A stretch of DNA of 64,000 bases from positions 28,180,247-28,244,246 of the forward strand of contig CM057830.1 in assembly GCA_030068075.1 (NCBI GenBank). The letters run 5' to 3'. Source of the DNA: Paguma larvata. Its lineage: Eukaryota > Chordata > Mammalia > Carnivora > Viverridae. Numbering within the stretch: position 1 is the stretch's first letter; each line of letters opens with the position of its first letter. The position numbers were made by a program, and so were the translations under genes. Shown piece by piece: positions 35,030 to 46,960 of the stretch. The notes below the pieces were generated by a model that had not been told where the DNA came from, ran no database searches, and saw nothing but the letters and a program-made list of their open reading frames with translations.

Positions 35030-35190
35030 GAAGTTATGACATGTCTCAGCTTCAGTTGCCCCATCTATGAAATGGAAATAAGACACCTATTTTGCCTATG
35101 TCTCAGAGTTATTGTAAGGCTCAAACAAGTTAATGTATGAAAAAGCAGTTTATAATTTATAAAGCATTGAAAATATAAGTTCCTATTTTG
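35030..35190 (-). repeat. MIR, antisense
   Basis: CTCAGCTTCAGTTGCCCCAT, CTATGAAATGGAAATAAGAC, CTCAGAGTTATTGTAAGGCT and CAAACAAGTTAATGTATG follow reverse MIR order. Confidence 0.8.
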
Positions 35191-35194
35191 GGTA

Positions 35195-36735
35195 ATAGTA
35201 GATGGATTTAGCATTTATTCTCCACATTGCTTTAAGATATTAATCTTATGAAAGATAAATTGGATGGTATAAAACTTAAGCTAGTTAGTCCAGTTTTTCT
35301 ATCCATTCATTTATTCTGAGGCAAGTGATGTTTCATAGAAGAGATCTAGGGTCGTTGCATTTTATAAAGGTGAGAACACATCATAAATATTAAACAACCA
35401 TATAAGATATTTGGAAGTATCTATTTAGACATTTTATTGTGCCTCTGAAACGCCCGTTAGCATACTTTGAATAATTAATAGACGTTTTAAGAAAAATACT
35501 GACAGTAATGTGAAGTTCATTTATGTCTTTCAGAGCTTTTGGAATTCCTGGGGGTAAATCAATATGATTCTAAAGAAATGTATTCCTAGTCATTAAAAAG
35601 AGAAGTAATTTATGCAGTTTTCAATAAGTCATTGTTCTGTAACTTAGAATATTTCATTGTCATCCCAAGGTAAGGTTAATAGGGATATGGCATGCAGAAA
35701 AAGAAAAGGCAACAATGACCAGTCACCCACTTATACATGATGTCATGTGTAAGTGTGAATTTAACGGGGTGAATTTAACGAGATGAATTATCTTCTCAGG
35801 AAAGGTTTTTCACCGCTTACAATGAGGATGACTTGAAGCTTGACGGAAAAGATCTATTTGATTTTCTGTGATCAAAAAGTCTTCCTTACCACCCTCCACA
35901 GATAGGTATCAATTATATATTGGTGCAAATGCTATTATTTAGTTACTGCTAAATTCCAAGTAATGAGAAATTTGACCAACGTAGCATCCGAAGAAGGGAT
36001 TCCAAGAGAGGAAGCAGCTCTTTCCAAAGGGAAAAATGTGACCAGAGTGAATGAAGAAAAGCTTTAACCTCAAGCAAGTGACAATTTAATTGTACACTTT
36101 GGACACTGAGGAGATGAAGCTTTGGAAGAATTGTTAATGGCCATCCATTTTAAATCCCTGCGTTTTGACCATAAAGTATTATAGTATTATGCCAGTACTA
36201 AATATAAGGCGGTTTATCTAAACTAAGATGTGGTTAGAGTCTCAACGCTACAAATTAGGTGGCAGAATGTAAAGTGATGAAGAAATCAGCCCATTGATGT
36301 TGAGAGAAAATTTGAATTCAATAGTTAGAGAAATGCAGTAGTCAACTAAGGAGCATTTAAGTATTCCCTCTCCCGGGCAAACACCCTCTTCATTCCCCCC
36401 ATCCTAATGTCCTACTGGATACTTACCTGGAGCTCTGTATATGGATGCTGTTGGTTCCCTTTCAAATAGTCTTTCAAAGTTTGCTTACTTATGACCTACA
36501 CAATTGCAACCTCCCTTGCCCTGCTGAGTATTCAGAGCTGCTCTTCTGGTCTGAGTCTTAGGAGAGATTCCGTTACTCCTGGTCACAACACAAAGTACTG
36601 GAATGAGTCTTGCCAGTTTTCTGTATGAAATGAAATCTGTGATTTCAGTGTGTTAAGGATTGGCATTTAGCATTGGCATGTGATGTGTCAAAGCCTCTGA
36701 CTAGAATAGTTGATCTTTCCTTCCTTCCTACAATG
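35195..36735. other. No recognised feature
   Basis: Single-copy-looking sequence, with a short two-copy TGAATTTAACG repeat near 35,756-35,782. No convincing gene; no open frame of 60 or more codons lies wholly inside. Confidence 0.45.
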
Positions 36736-36747
36736 CAATTTCATTTT

Positions 36748-36948
36748 CTTAAAGTTTATTTATTTTATTTTGAGAGAGGGCATGAGTGGGGGAGGAGTAG
36801 AGAAAGAGGGAGACAGACAATCCCAAGTAGGCTCTGTGCTGTCAGCACAGAGTCCCATGTGGGGCTCAATCTCACAAACCATGAGATCATGACCTGAGCC
36901 AAAATCAAGAGTCAGAGGTTTAACTGACTGAGCCACCCAGTTGTTCCA
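36748..36948 (-). mobile_element. CAN-SINE, antisense
   Basis: TTTATTTATTTTATTTTGAG, GGCTCTGTGCTGTCAGCACA, GAGCCACCCAGTTGTTCC head end. A 12-bp target duplication, CAATTTCATTTT, lies at 36,736-36,747 and 36,949-36,960. Confidence 0.95.
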
Positions 36949-36969
36949 CAATTTCATTTTTGAAAATAT

Positions 36970-37435
36970 GACAGTATAGTTTATGTTAATAGCTTTATTG
37001 AAGTATAACCTATATACAAAAAAACTGCACATATTTAATGTATATAATTTGATAAGCTTGGATATATGCTATACCCATGATACCATCATCACACTCAGAG
37101 TGACTGACATATCCATCACTTCCAAATTTCTCGTACTCCCCTCCCCCACTTTATGGTTATACAAAACACTTAATCGATCTGGACTCTTTGTATGTAATTT
37201 ATTTTCTTAATAAAGTATTATATTTTGGAATAACTTCAGATTTACAGAAAAGTTGCGAAGATACTATAGACAGTGCCCACATACATATCACTCAGTTTTC
37301 CTAATGTTAACGTCTTATGTAACTATCCATATTTCATTTGTCAACACTAAGAAATTAACATCGATGTATCTCATCATGAACTGTAGTTTACAAACCTAAT
37401 TCAGATTCCACCAGTTTTTTTCACTATTGTCTTTT
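36970..37435 (-). repeat. Old L1-type sequence, antisense (first block)
   Basis: 36,975-37,150 reads like an antisense older L1 3' UTR (AATAGCTTTATTGAAGTATA, ATAATTTGATAAGCTTGGAT). 37,230-37,430 (GATTTACAGAAAAGTTGCGA, TAATGTTAACGTCTTATGTA, TTCCACCAGTTTTTTTCACT) is a second common ancient block that appears again at 37,890. I assign both to old L1 (L1M/L1ME group) with moderate doubt. Confidence 0.55.
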
Positions 37436-37439
37436 CTTT

Positions 37440-37865
37440 TTCTAGATTAATCAGAGGGATGCTTTTAAAACTTAAGTTGCATGACATGTTTCCCCTGCTC
37501 AAAATTCAATAGTGGCTCAAAGTAAAAGCCAACATCACACAGTGGACTACAATGTACTCTACATCATCTTATTTTTCCACAGCCAGTTACCTTTCTGGCC
37601 TCTCCTCAACTCTACTTCTTCCAGCCCATCTTGGTCCCTATGATGCATTTACAACTAATGTTCCTGTTGTTCTCTGTATATACCAGGTACACACACGCCT
37701 GCCTCAGGCCTTTGCATTGATGGTTTGCCTCGCCTGAGGCACTCTTCCTCAGAAATGTGTCTGGCTAACTGTGTCATGTCCTTCAGGTTTTGCTTAAATG
37801 GTACTTTATCAGTGATGCCCACCCCCAACTTCCAATCCTTCCCTACCCTGCACTCCCTCTTCCTC
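37440..37865 (-). repeat. L2 relic, antisense
   Basis: ATGCTTTTAAAACTTAAGTT, CCTGCTCAAAATTCAATAGT, AGTAAAAGCCAACATCACAC, CCTCAGGCCTTTGCATTGAT and CAGGTTTTGCTTAAATGGTA follow the reverse L2 3' order (TGCTCAAAACCCTCCAATGG, CAGGGCCTTTGCACTTGCTG, CAGGTCTTTGCTCAAATGTC). It separates two copies of the same old L1-type block. Confidence 0.85.
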
Positions 37866-37884
37866 TGTTTTAAATTTAAATAAA

Positions 37885-39180
37885 CATTTTATTTTAGAAT
37901 AAGTTTATATTTACAAAAGAAGTTGCAAAAACAGTACAGAGAGTTCCCATATACCCCACACCCAGTTTCCTCTATCTTTAACATCTTACATTACTATGGT
38001 GTACCAGTTACAACTGAGAAACCAACATTGGTAAACTCCATACTTTATTTGGATTTTATTAGTTTTTTCTTAATGTCCTTTGCTTCTTCCAGAATCACAT
38101 CAAGGACACCGCATTACATTTAGTCTTGTCTCCTTAGTCTCCTCTGATATGTGACAGTTCTTCAGATTTTATTTTTTTATCTTTGACAGATTTGAGTAAT
38201 GCTCACCAGATATGTTGTAGACTGCCTCTCATATTGGGCTTGTCTGATATTTTTCTCATGGTCAGACGGGGATTATGGGTTTGGGGGGGAAAAACCACAG
38301 AGTCAAAGTGCCATTTTGGTTACATCTATCAAGGGAACATACTGTTAAGATGACTTATCACTGTTGATGTTGACCTTGATCTGCTGGCTGAGGTGGTGTT
38401 TATAAGGTTTTTCTACTGTACAGTTACTCATTTACTCTTTTTGTCACACTGCACTCTCTGGAAGGAAGTCATTATGTGCAGCCCACACTTAAGGAGTACA
38501 GAGTTATGTTCCACCTCCTTGAGGGCAGAATATCTATATGTAAATTATTTGGAATTCTTCATGGGTGATTTGTCTTTTCTCCTCCACTTACTCATCTATT
38601 CAATCATTTACTATATCACTATGGATTTAAGGAAAGTTATTTTATATTTTGGGTTATAATCCAGTGCTACTTTGTTTCTTTTGTTGCTCCCAGTTTTTTC
38701 AGATCTGGCCATTGGGAGCTCTTTTTTCTTAGCTCCTGTGTCATGCCCAGTACTTTGGTTTTATAAACCCTCCCTTACCTTCTGGTGCTAAAAGATGCTC
38801 CAGGCTCATCTCGAATGTTCTTTCCCTCTGCCCTAACATCAGCCATATCTTCAAGAAGTCCTTGTTCTTTCTACTGGAGAATGGTATTAGACACCAAGAT
38901 CTAGATGCTCATTATGTTCATTGCTGCTGAGATATAATTGCTTCTAGGCCCTCTCAGTGAACAAAACTAAAAATATATGTATATAGTTTGTTCCTCAGTG
39001 TTTTATAGTTTTTCATATATAGATCTTGTGTATATTTTATTAATTTTGTAATAAGTACATATTTTGGGGGGGTTATTTTATTTTATTTATTTTACTTATT
39101 TTATGTTTTAGTGGCCAAATTTTATTTTATGTAAAGTATATCTCAAAAAGATTGATCTTTTTATAAGTCAGTGCATCTTA
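37885..39180 (-). repeat. Old L1-type sequence, antisense (second block)
   Basis: GTTGCAAAAACAGTACAGAG, AGTTTTTTCTTAATGTCCTT, TCTCCTTAGTCTCCTCTGAT, GGCTTGTCTGATATTTTTCT and GATGTTGACCTTGATCTGCT run in the order of a widespread ancient mammalian repeat. The first about 190 bp repeat the block at 37,230-37,430. Strand and family (L1M/L1ME) are my best guess. Confidence 0.5.
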
Positions 39181-39189
39181 ACTATTAAG

Positions 39190-39258
39190 AACATAGATTT
39201 TGGAATTATACATACATGAATTTGAATCCTAGCTCTACCACTGGTAATTGTTTCACTC
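39190..39258 (-). repeat. MIR fragment, antisense
   Basis: TTGAATCCTAGCTCTACCAC, then TGGTAATTGTTTCACT matches reverse MIR (GAATCCTGGCTCTGCCACTT). The following SINE cuts it. Confidence 0.65.
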
Positions 39259-39272
39259 TAGAAAAGTCAATA

Positions 39273-39484
39273 GGAGCCTGGGTGGCTCAGTTGGTTAGGC
39301 GGCCGACTTCCACTCAGGTCATGATCTCATGGTTCATGAGTTCAAGCCCCGCATCGGGCTCTGTGCTGATGGCTCAGAACCTGGAGCCTGCTTCGGATTC
39401 TGTGTCTCCCTCTCTCTCTGCCCTTCCCCTGTTCACGCTCTGTCTCTGTGTCTCTCAAAAATAAAATAAAACATTAAAAAAAAG
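39273..39484 (+). mobile_element. CAN-SINE, complete
   Basis: GAGCCTGGGTGGCTCAGTTG head, full body and A-rich tail. A perfect 13-bp target duplication, AGAAAAGTCAATA, lies at 39,260-39,272 and 39,485-39,497. Confidence 0.96.
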
Positions 39485-39659
39485 AGAAAAGTCAATAAAA
39501 TGGGGAGGGAGGATGGCTGTTTTAAGGATCATGTCATCCAGTTTAGCACATTGCCAAATACGAAGGCAAGAGGGTCTACCATCCAAGTTTTATTGACTCA
39601 GTAAGAGTAGTAGGTAAAGCAATTAACATTTTTTGAGTGTGTAGGGATTGGGGGGATTA

Positions 39660-42300
39660 TTTTAAATAATACACATGTACTGTTTTTTTAATTTTACATT
39701 CCATTTGTTTATTGCTTTGGGGGAAGCTATTGACTTTTACATATTTATTTTATATCCTGTGCCCTTCCTAAGCTTGCATATGAGTTCCACAGGTTTTTTT
39801 GTTTGTTTTTTGCTTTTTGTTTGACTATTTGCTTTTGGCTGGTAGGGTCTTGTGGGTTTTCTCAGTAGGTGTTTACCTCATTGACAAATAAAGACAGTTG
39901 TATTTCCTCTCCTCTCCACTTTGTATAGCTTTTAGTTATTTCTCTTGCCTTATTGCACTAGTTGGATATTTCCAGTAAAATGTTGAGTAAGAGTGGTAAA
40001 GGAGGCCTTGTGCCTGACTTAAGGGAGAAAAGCATTTAGTCTTTCATCATTAAGTATAATGTTAGCTGTAAGTTTTTCATACCTACCCTTTATTAGGTTA
40101 AGAAAATTTCCTCACACTCCTAGGTTTTTGAAGTTTTTCATTATGAATGCTTGTTACATGTTATTTAATACTTTTCTGCATCTACTGACAGGACCATGTG
40201 ATACCTTTTATTTCCTTGTTAATGTGGTCACATAAATTGATTGATTTATGAAGGTTAAACCAGCATTGCATTCTGGAATGAACCCTACTAGGCCATGGTA
40301 CATAATACCTTTCATACATTATTAAGTTTAATTTATTAATATTTTATTGAAGATTTCTAATGTAGATTCATAGGATATAATTGTTGTTTTCTTGCGTATC
40401 TTTTTCTGGTTTTAGGTTATTGCTGGCCTCAGAAGGTAAATTGCAAAGTGCCATCCTTTCTACTTTCTGGAAAAGATTCTGTAGTTTTGGAATTATTTCT
40501 TTTTTAAATGTTTGGTATAGTTCATAAGGTAAATCATCTGGGCCTGGTATTTTTCTTTGGAAGATTTTTAGCTACTAATTCAATTTGTTTGACAGACACA
40601 AGTTTATTTAGATTATCTTTTTCTCTTTAAATGAATTTTGGTTGTTTGTGTCTTTCAAGGAATTGGTCTGTTGTTTCATCTAAATTACTGAATTTATGGG
40701 CATAGGGTTATTCATAGTATTCTTTTATTATCCTTTTAATGGCCTGGGATCAGTAGTGATGACCTTTTTAAATTATTTTATATATAGAGAGAGCACAAGT
40801 GGGAGGAGAGGGGCAGGGGAAGAGACAGAGAATTTTAAGCAGGCTCCATGCTCAGCACGGAGGCTGACATGGGGCTGGATCCCACGATCCTGGGATCATG
40901 ATCTGAGCCAAAATCAAGAGTCAGATGCTAAACAGACTGAGCCAACCAGGTGCCCCAATGACCTTTCTTTTATTAGATAGTGATGCTTTGTATCTTTGCT
41001 CTTTTTAATTTTCTTTGATTGCCTTGGTTGCTAGAGTTTTATAAATTCTATTGGTCTTTCCTCTGACTGCTTTACAAACTTTGTCTTTGTCTTTAGTTTT
41101 TGCAGTTTGTATATAATAATGGTAGGGGAGTGTGTGAGGGGAGGGTATGTATCCTCTTTGGTGTTCTCTGAACCTCTTTTATCTTTAGTTTGATGTTTGT
41201 CACTAATTTTAGAAAACTTTCAGTTATTATACCTTCAAATATTTATTCTGTTCCATTCTCTCTTCTTCTAATACTACAGTTTTGCATATGTTACACTCTT
41301 TCATATAGTCCTACGATTCTTAGGTGTCTGTTCGTTTTTTTGTAGTTTTTTCTCTTTTTATTTCAGTTTAGAAAATTTTTATTGACCTGTCTTCAAGATC
41401 ACTGATTGCATCCTCAGCCTTGTCAAAATTTAACCAAAAAAATTCCTAGAAGGATTTTTTTCTTTTCTGTTAATATGGTTTTTTTGTTTGTTTCTATAAT
41501 TTACTTTTCGTACTTTCTCATAATTACCATCTTTCTGTGGATATCTGGTTTTGCCTGATACCTACCTTTTTCATTAGAGCCTTAACATATTAATCATAGT
41601 TATTTTAAATTTTCTGATAATTCCAACATTAGCGTCATGTCTGAATCTGGTTTTACCGATTGCTTTGTGTCTTTAGACTGTTTTTTGTTTGTTTTTGCCA
41701 TTTGCATGTCTTATAATATTTTGCTGGAAGCCAGACATGTGGTATAGTTTGTTAAATACTGAGCTTAATAGACCTTCAGTGTGAGGATTTATTTTAATCC
41801 AGCCAGTAGTTGGATTGTGTTTTGTTTGTTATAGTTATGGGTATGAGAGGTTTCAAATTCCACCAGCGCCCTCTCTGTCCAGCCCCCCTTTTGCCTTAAG
41901 GGATTCCCTTTGTACTACTCATCAGAGAGAATCTGTCTCTGTTGTCCCAGCCATAATCCACAGTTACTGTTCCTGGAGACGTTATTATGGTAGTGGTGGG
42001 GTGTAGGCAAGGGGAAGCTTCATCTAACCCTCTGATTAAATTCTAGTTTGGGCATGTCTGTGGGTCTGTACCTAGGGCACGTGGCTTTCACAAGTGTTTC
42101 TTTCTCTTTAGACATAGAACTTTTTCATCCCATGCCCTCTAATCTTTCCCCTACTACAGGACACTGCTTGTCCTTCAGTGTCCCCAGTCTCTGTAATTGA
42201 GATCCTCTCCCTTGTACATTTAATCTTTGAGTTTTTTCTTTAAGTGACACAGGGAGGCTGTGGCAGAACAGAGCTCCCTTCACCCAGCTTGAATTGGATT
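39660..42300 (-). repeat. Ancient antisense LINE-1 relic (ORF2 into 5' region)
   Basis: Antisense ORF2 words appear in order: GTTGAGTAAGAGTGGTAAAG, TTTTCTGCATCTACTGACAG, AACCAGCATTGCATTCTGGA, TTGCTGGCCTCAGAAGG, AAATCATCTGGGCCTGGTAT, then ATTGGTCTGTTGTTTCATCT. Beyond 41.1 kb, words such as CCTTCAAATATTTATTCTGT and GCTGGAAGCCAGACATGTGG resemble old L1 ORF1/5' regions. Reading frames are ruined. An antisense SINE interrupts it at 40,768. Confidence 0.7.
40768..40956 (-). mobile_element. CAN-SINE, antisense, older variant
   Basis: GAGAGAGCACAAGTGGGAGG, GCAGGCTCCATGCTCAGCAC, GATCATGATCTGAGCCAAAA, GCCAACCAGGTGCCCC. A short target repeat, ATGACCTTT, lies at 40,759-40,767 and 40,958-40,966. Confidence 0.92.
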
Positions 42301-44660
42301 TTCTTGATGTCAGCTGTCAAGACCAGACCTCTTGGAGATGAAGCCTTTTGATCCCTAAGAGAGAAGGGTCTGGGTGGATTTCACAATGGCTACTCTTCCT
42401 CTACACCAGCTAGGGCCATGTGGCGGAAGAGAGTTTTCTCAGGAATCTTGATTTTGTGAGAGCCTGGTTGGCTCCAGTAGAGAAAACCTATAAAAGTGTG
42501 GTTCCCTCCCCATGGCTTTGGCTTTCAGGAGCTTCTCACTCTCATGATAGTCCATGCTCAGCCTTCGGCAGTTCATCAAAATTTCTAGTTTATTGTACCT
42601 TCCAGTTTAAATGGCATCTGCCCAGTGGCTTCTGCTCCAGATAAGAATATGCCTGAGTTGTCTCCCTGGAGGAGCCCATCTCTTTAGATTTGAGGGTGGT
42701 AATTTAGTCTGCATTCTCAGTTCTCTGATGTGTTGAAGAAAAGTTGTTGATAGCTTGTCCAGGTTTTTCTTATTGTAAGGATGGGAATGATGACTTCTAA
42801 TCTTTTCATATGTCTGAGTTGAAACCAAAGTTTTGCAATGAAGTTTTAATAAATGATGATATCTTATTTTTAAATTATTAATCCATGATTACTTGTCTCC
42901 TAATTCAGATTCTACTGTCTTCTAGGATTCAAACATTCATTATCCAATCCACAATATAGAACATCCATTAAATATTTACCTATCATTGAATTAGTTATTA
43001 TTATTTAAGTTGAGAATTGAAATGGATTTAGAGATTATTTCCTCCTCCCTTTCATGTTAGATTATTTCCCCATCCATTTCATGTCAGAGATTTTCAAATT
43101 GATTTGACTCTATCACCCACTAAAGGTCATTCAGGGTTCATGACATAGGTGAACATGTCACTTAATGCCTGGTTTCCTTACTGTATGGATGATTAAAAAA
43201 CACATTGCCTGCCATCACTTTTATCCCCAGAAGTTGTAATTCTAAACATATTTATCTTTAACTGCTTTTTCAGCCTTCTGTTGTACATAGTAGTTATTTT
43301 AATAATGATGTCTTAACTTCAGATAAAAACACTTTTCTGTATGTTAAAGTGTTTTTTTTATTCTTTTTTATAATCCATTTGTACAGAATGATTATTTTCA
43401 ATGAAGTTTGAATTCCTACTAGAATTCACAGAAGATAAATGACTTGTCCAAATACAGGTGTCTGAAACAGAGAAAAACATCAGGACTAAAACTCAGTTCT
43501 TACAGTTTTAACCTGCATACAGACTCTTTTCCATTTGAGAAACCAGCTGCCTTTAGCATGATGCTGACAATCTAATGTAACTGCCTGCACTATTCTTAGT
43601 ACAAAAGAATGCACACCTGCCTCTCAGCTTCACAGAATGTGCTTCCCAGAGCAACCTCCTGCACAAAATGAGTGCTCAAAATTGTTGCCCATTGATCAGT
43701 TGCACCTTTCATATGCTGTTACTTTCAAAGACTGCACTGGTAAACACAACAGGAACAAGCGGGAAAATATTTTGTAATATTTAACATTATTGGACTTTCT
43801 TGGAGTGAAAGGTGAATATTTATTGGAATTAACTATGTGTGTGAAGCTTTTTTGTTTCACAGTTTGGACATAATTACATTTCCTTTTTTGTTCTCCTAAC
43901 ATATTATTTGGTCTGCTCTTACACGTTTGCTGTCTCTATTTTGAATTGTGGCTAATTGTGCACACAGTCATTTTCTAGGACTGGAAACACTTTAAAAGGT
44001 GCTTCATGTCATATTCATCTTTGTATCTGTAGGGCTTAATAAAAAGGCTTACTCAGCATGAGTATTCACTAGTGCTGTGGCTTTGGGGAAAAATGTATTG
44101 GTTTGTATTATATTTAGTGGATTCTATTAGGTTCTAATTCTCGAAAAGATGTTTTCAACATTGCAAGAACGTTTCAGCCTTAAATGCTCCAGTTAATTTC
44201 TGCTTGGGTAAATTCAGGTGCAGTAAAGAGAAAAAACTATAGAAATCTTAAAAGTCCCATTCCCTGCATGCCCAGCCCAAATACTTAACTGAGTTAGGGT
44301 AAATTCACCAAAGCATATAATTGAAGAACTCTGGTTGGGTTCTCTCTTCTGCTTTAAGATTTTGTTTCTCTTTTTCCAGTTCAGACTATCCCTTCCCTTA
44401 TCTGCTCTTGAGAATCTGATAAAATACTGTGACTAAGTAGTCTTATTAATCTTATACTCTCCTTCTCCCCCAAAATATGTGGCCACTTTTAACTTGGCAA
44501 TTTACCTATATGGAGTGGGCTCTTGTAGAACTGAGGTTTTCATACTAATTCAGTGGGGAAGAGCACCTGGAAATCATAATGCTACCTGCAGAACAGCATG
44601 GCATATTCTTATACGAAATTCCATTATAGGAATTAAAATAATTTCACTTTCTTAAAATAT
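42300..44660. other. No recognised feature (possibly further decayed repeat)
   Basis: 42.3-42.8 kb may still belong to the old L1 but I cannot align it. 43.4-43.5 kb (GATAAATGACTTGTCCAAAT) may be a decayed MIR. No supported gene. Confidence 0.4.
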
Positions 44661-44923
44661 TACTTTGTGTTGGGGTTATTACTGAGGATGAAGAGATTAT
44701 ACACAATGCTTAGCTAGCTAAAATGTAACATGGAGAATTCTGGTGGGCTGCAGTTAAGCTTGGGAGGCCCGTGGGTCTCTTGGAATGCCTGCATAACCAC
44801 CCTGACTGTGGAATTAATTCCCTGGGGCCTGCCCTCCCAGGTGTTTCTGCAGTCCTTGGGGAACTCGGTTATCTATACATTGTAAACAAAGTTGAGCAAA
44901 ACAATAGGACACCTAGACCCTTG

Positions 44924-44931
44924 CTATATAT
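44924..44931 (+). promoter_or_regulatory. TATA-like box of the solo LTR
   Basis: CTATATAT sits 130 bp upstream of the LTR poly(A) signal, in the position expected for the U3 core promoter. Confidence 0.5.
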
Positions 44932-45060
44932 CTCTCATTTGATTAGTCTCTTGTGATTGTTGACCTTTAAGTCATGCACCCTTTGTTTTTGCATGCCTGA
45001 AATGTTATACACCCTCTGTAACAACAAGCCAACTGAGATTTGTGATCAGTCTGACACTGC

Positions 45061-45066
45061 AATAAA
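45061..45066 (+). terminator. LTR polyadenylation signal
   Basis: An AATAAA hexamer followed by GT-rich sequence within the putative R/U5 part of the solo LTR. Confidence 0.6.
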
Positions 45067-45204
45067 TGAGAGTATGAGTGAGGCGAATGGGGTCCTTGTC
45101 TGCTAAGGTTGATACCCGTGCCCTCTCCTCTTTCCTAGCAAAGCGTGGAGTAATCTTTCATCCATTGGTGCTGGGTTTGTTCGTCATCTCGGCAACTTTG
45201 CACA

Positions 45205-45550
45205 CATACCACATTGTAAAAAGTGTTAATGTATATTTTTGAAAGAAATTTTATTTCCCCAAAGTTTTGCCATTGACATACATCATTATTTTTTTTCCCA
45301 CTTTCCGCCTATCTTTGTAGTATGTTGATATGTGTGCTTTATGGGAGCATAATTACTTGAATTGCCGCTTCTACTAGTCATCCAAATCTCATTTTAGGAA
45401 TCTTTATGTAGAGTTCTTTAGCTCAATGTTTATTTATCCCTGGAGGCTGAAATTTTATACACCAACATACACACATGCAAAACTATACAACTTTACATGA
45501 ATGTGAATGATATCTATTCTTACAAGGACTTTTTAAACAGGTTTTGTTTT
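45205..45550. other. No recognised feature
   Basis: AT-rich sequence between the solo LTR and the next SINE; nothing recognised. Confidence 0.5.
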
Positions 45551-45552
45551 GT

Positions 45553-45747
45553 ATTTGTTTTTACTTTTATTTCAGAGAGAGAGCACAAATAGGGGAGAAG
45601 GACAGAGAGAGAGAGAGAGAATCTTAAGCAGGCTATACACTCAGCACAGAGCCTGAAACGGGGTTCAGTCCCATGACCCTGGAATCATGATCTGAGCTGA
45701 AATCAAGCATTGGACACTCAACTGACTGAACCACCTAGGCACCCCTC
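45553..45747 (-). mobile_element. CAN-SINE, antisense, diverged
   Basis: TTTTATTTCAGAGAGAGAGC, GCAGGCTATACACTCAGCAC, GATCATGATCTGAGCTGAAA, CCACCTAGGCACCCC. Target repeats are not clear. Confidence 0.9.
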
Positions 45748-45912
45748 TTAAAAAGATTTTTGATGCACTGTTTTCTTTTGATTTTTTTTGCTTTTCCTTT
45801 TCTTCTCTTACCTTCATGTATTCTCCCAGAAGGTAACCCATGTTAACAACTTTGAATCCATTATTTTTATCCACACTAACTTTAGCATATATTAACACAT
45901 GCTGCATGCTTG

Positions 45913-45918
<6 letters not shown>

Positions 45919-45950
<32 letters not shown>
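45919..45950. repeat. (CT)n microsatellite
   Basis: About 16 uninterrupted CT units. A typical polymorphic-marker candidate. Confidence 0.97.
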
Positions 45951-45951
<1 letters not shown>

Positions 45952-46014
45952 ATTTCTATGGGGAAAATTTCCAGAAGTGGGCCAAAATTAGTGTAATTTT
46001 AACTTTTAATATAC

Positions 46015-46402
46015 TGTTATGGGTTGAATTGTATCCCCTAAAAATATGCTTAATTCATAATCTGTCTTTGCAGATGTAATCAAAATAAGATGAAATCATG
46101 CCGGATTAGCATGGGCCCTCTTGCAGTGACTTCTATCCTTATAAGAAGAGGAACATTTGGACACAGACACACACAGGAGGCCGTGTGAAGACAAAGGCAG
46201 AAATTGGAGTGACCCACCTGCAAGCCAAGGAACATCAGGGTTTGCCAGCAACCAGCTGAAGCAAGGAGGTCTTATGAGGCCCTGCAGATTTCTTGATTTC
46301 AGACTTGAAGCCTCCAGAATGGTGAGAAAATACATTTCTGTTGTTTTAAGTCTGCTTATGTTGTCTGTGGGACTTTGTTACAGCAAACCTAAGAAACTAA
46401 CT
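46015..46402 (+). repeat. MLT1-type (ERVL-MaLR) LTR
   Basis: TGTTATGGGTTGAATTGTAT, CTTTGCAGATGTAATCAAAA, TCCTTATAAGAAGAGGAACA, GAAGCCTCCAGAATGGTGAG, then CATTTCTGTTGTTTTAAGTC follow the MaLR LTR order in sense orientation. The 99-codon frame over it (46157-46456) is incidental. Confidence 0.88.
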
Positions 46403-46469
46403 GATGTTGCAAGAGTAGTGTCCCTACAGACAGGTGTTCTATTTCCTAGTTTATAATGGAAGTTGTTTA

Positions 46470-46960
46470 GGTGACTACCATTTAGTATATTTTGTTGGTT
46501 TTTGGTAAGAAGCCTACCTTAAGTAGTTTTCTTTTATTCCTGTTTTATGTGGTACTTTTTATTAGTAAGGCTATGAGTTTTATCAAATGATTACCACTTA
46601 TTGATATTATCATGAAGTTTTCCTACTTTACTTTTTGATGGAATGGATTCTGTTTGTATCTTTTATGATAACTTCCCATCCTTATATTTAGAAGAAGTCC
46701 TAACTGGACATAATGTGCTATTCTTCTGCCTTTATTTCCTAATATTTTATTTTGAATGCTTCATCTCTATTCATAAGTGATGTTGGGCTATGCTTTTAAC
46801 TATTGTTATCAGGTTTAGCAATGACATCTTGTTGGCTTCATAAAATGCTTTAGAGAGCTTTTCAACTTTTTCTGTTCACTTGAAATACTTGAGATTACAT
46901 TAAAATTAACTTTTATTCCCTTAATATCATATAGAACTCACCTGTAACCACTCTGGTTCT
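46470..46960 (-). repeat. Ancient antisense L1/HAL1 fragment
   Basis: GTTGGGCTATGCTTTTAACT, TTATCAGGTTTAGCAATGAC and TTGGCTTCATAAAATGCTTT parallel the antisense ORF2 RT region (TATTGGCCTGTAATTTTCTT, CAGGTTTAGGTATCAG, GCCTCATAAAATGAGTT). Confidence 0.6.

Larger units (their letters stand above)
44668..45194 (+). mobile_element. Solo LTR of an endogenous retrovirus
   Basis: A 527-bp unit begins TGTTGGGGTT and ends CATCTCGGCA, with the TG-to-CA ends of retroviral LTRs. It is flanked by the 6-bp direct repeat ACTTTG (44,662-44,667 and 45,195-45,200). It contains a TATA-like CTATATAT (44,924-44,931) and, 130 bp later, AATAAA (45,061-45,066), giving a U3-R-U5 layout in the plus direction. No gag, pol or env sequence lies next to it, so the provirus was probably reduced to one LTR by recombination. 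Six-base duplications are commonest in class II (beta-like) retroviruses, but the class is not settled. Confidence 0.8.

Noticed and set aside
44668..45194. Part of an intact endogenous provirus
   Set aside because: No gag, pol or env-like sequence and no second LTR within reach; the 6-bp duplication directly flanks the single LTR.
46157..46456. 99-codon frame with internal Met-rich segment
   Set aside because: It runs across an MLT1 LTR and its flank and has no domain.
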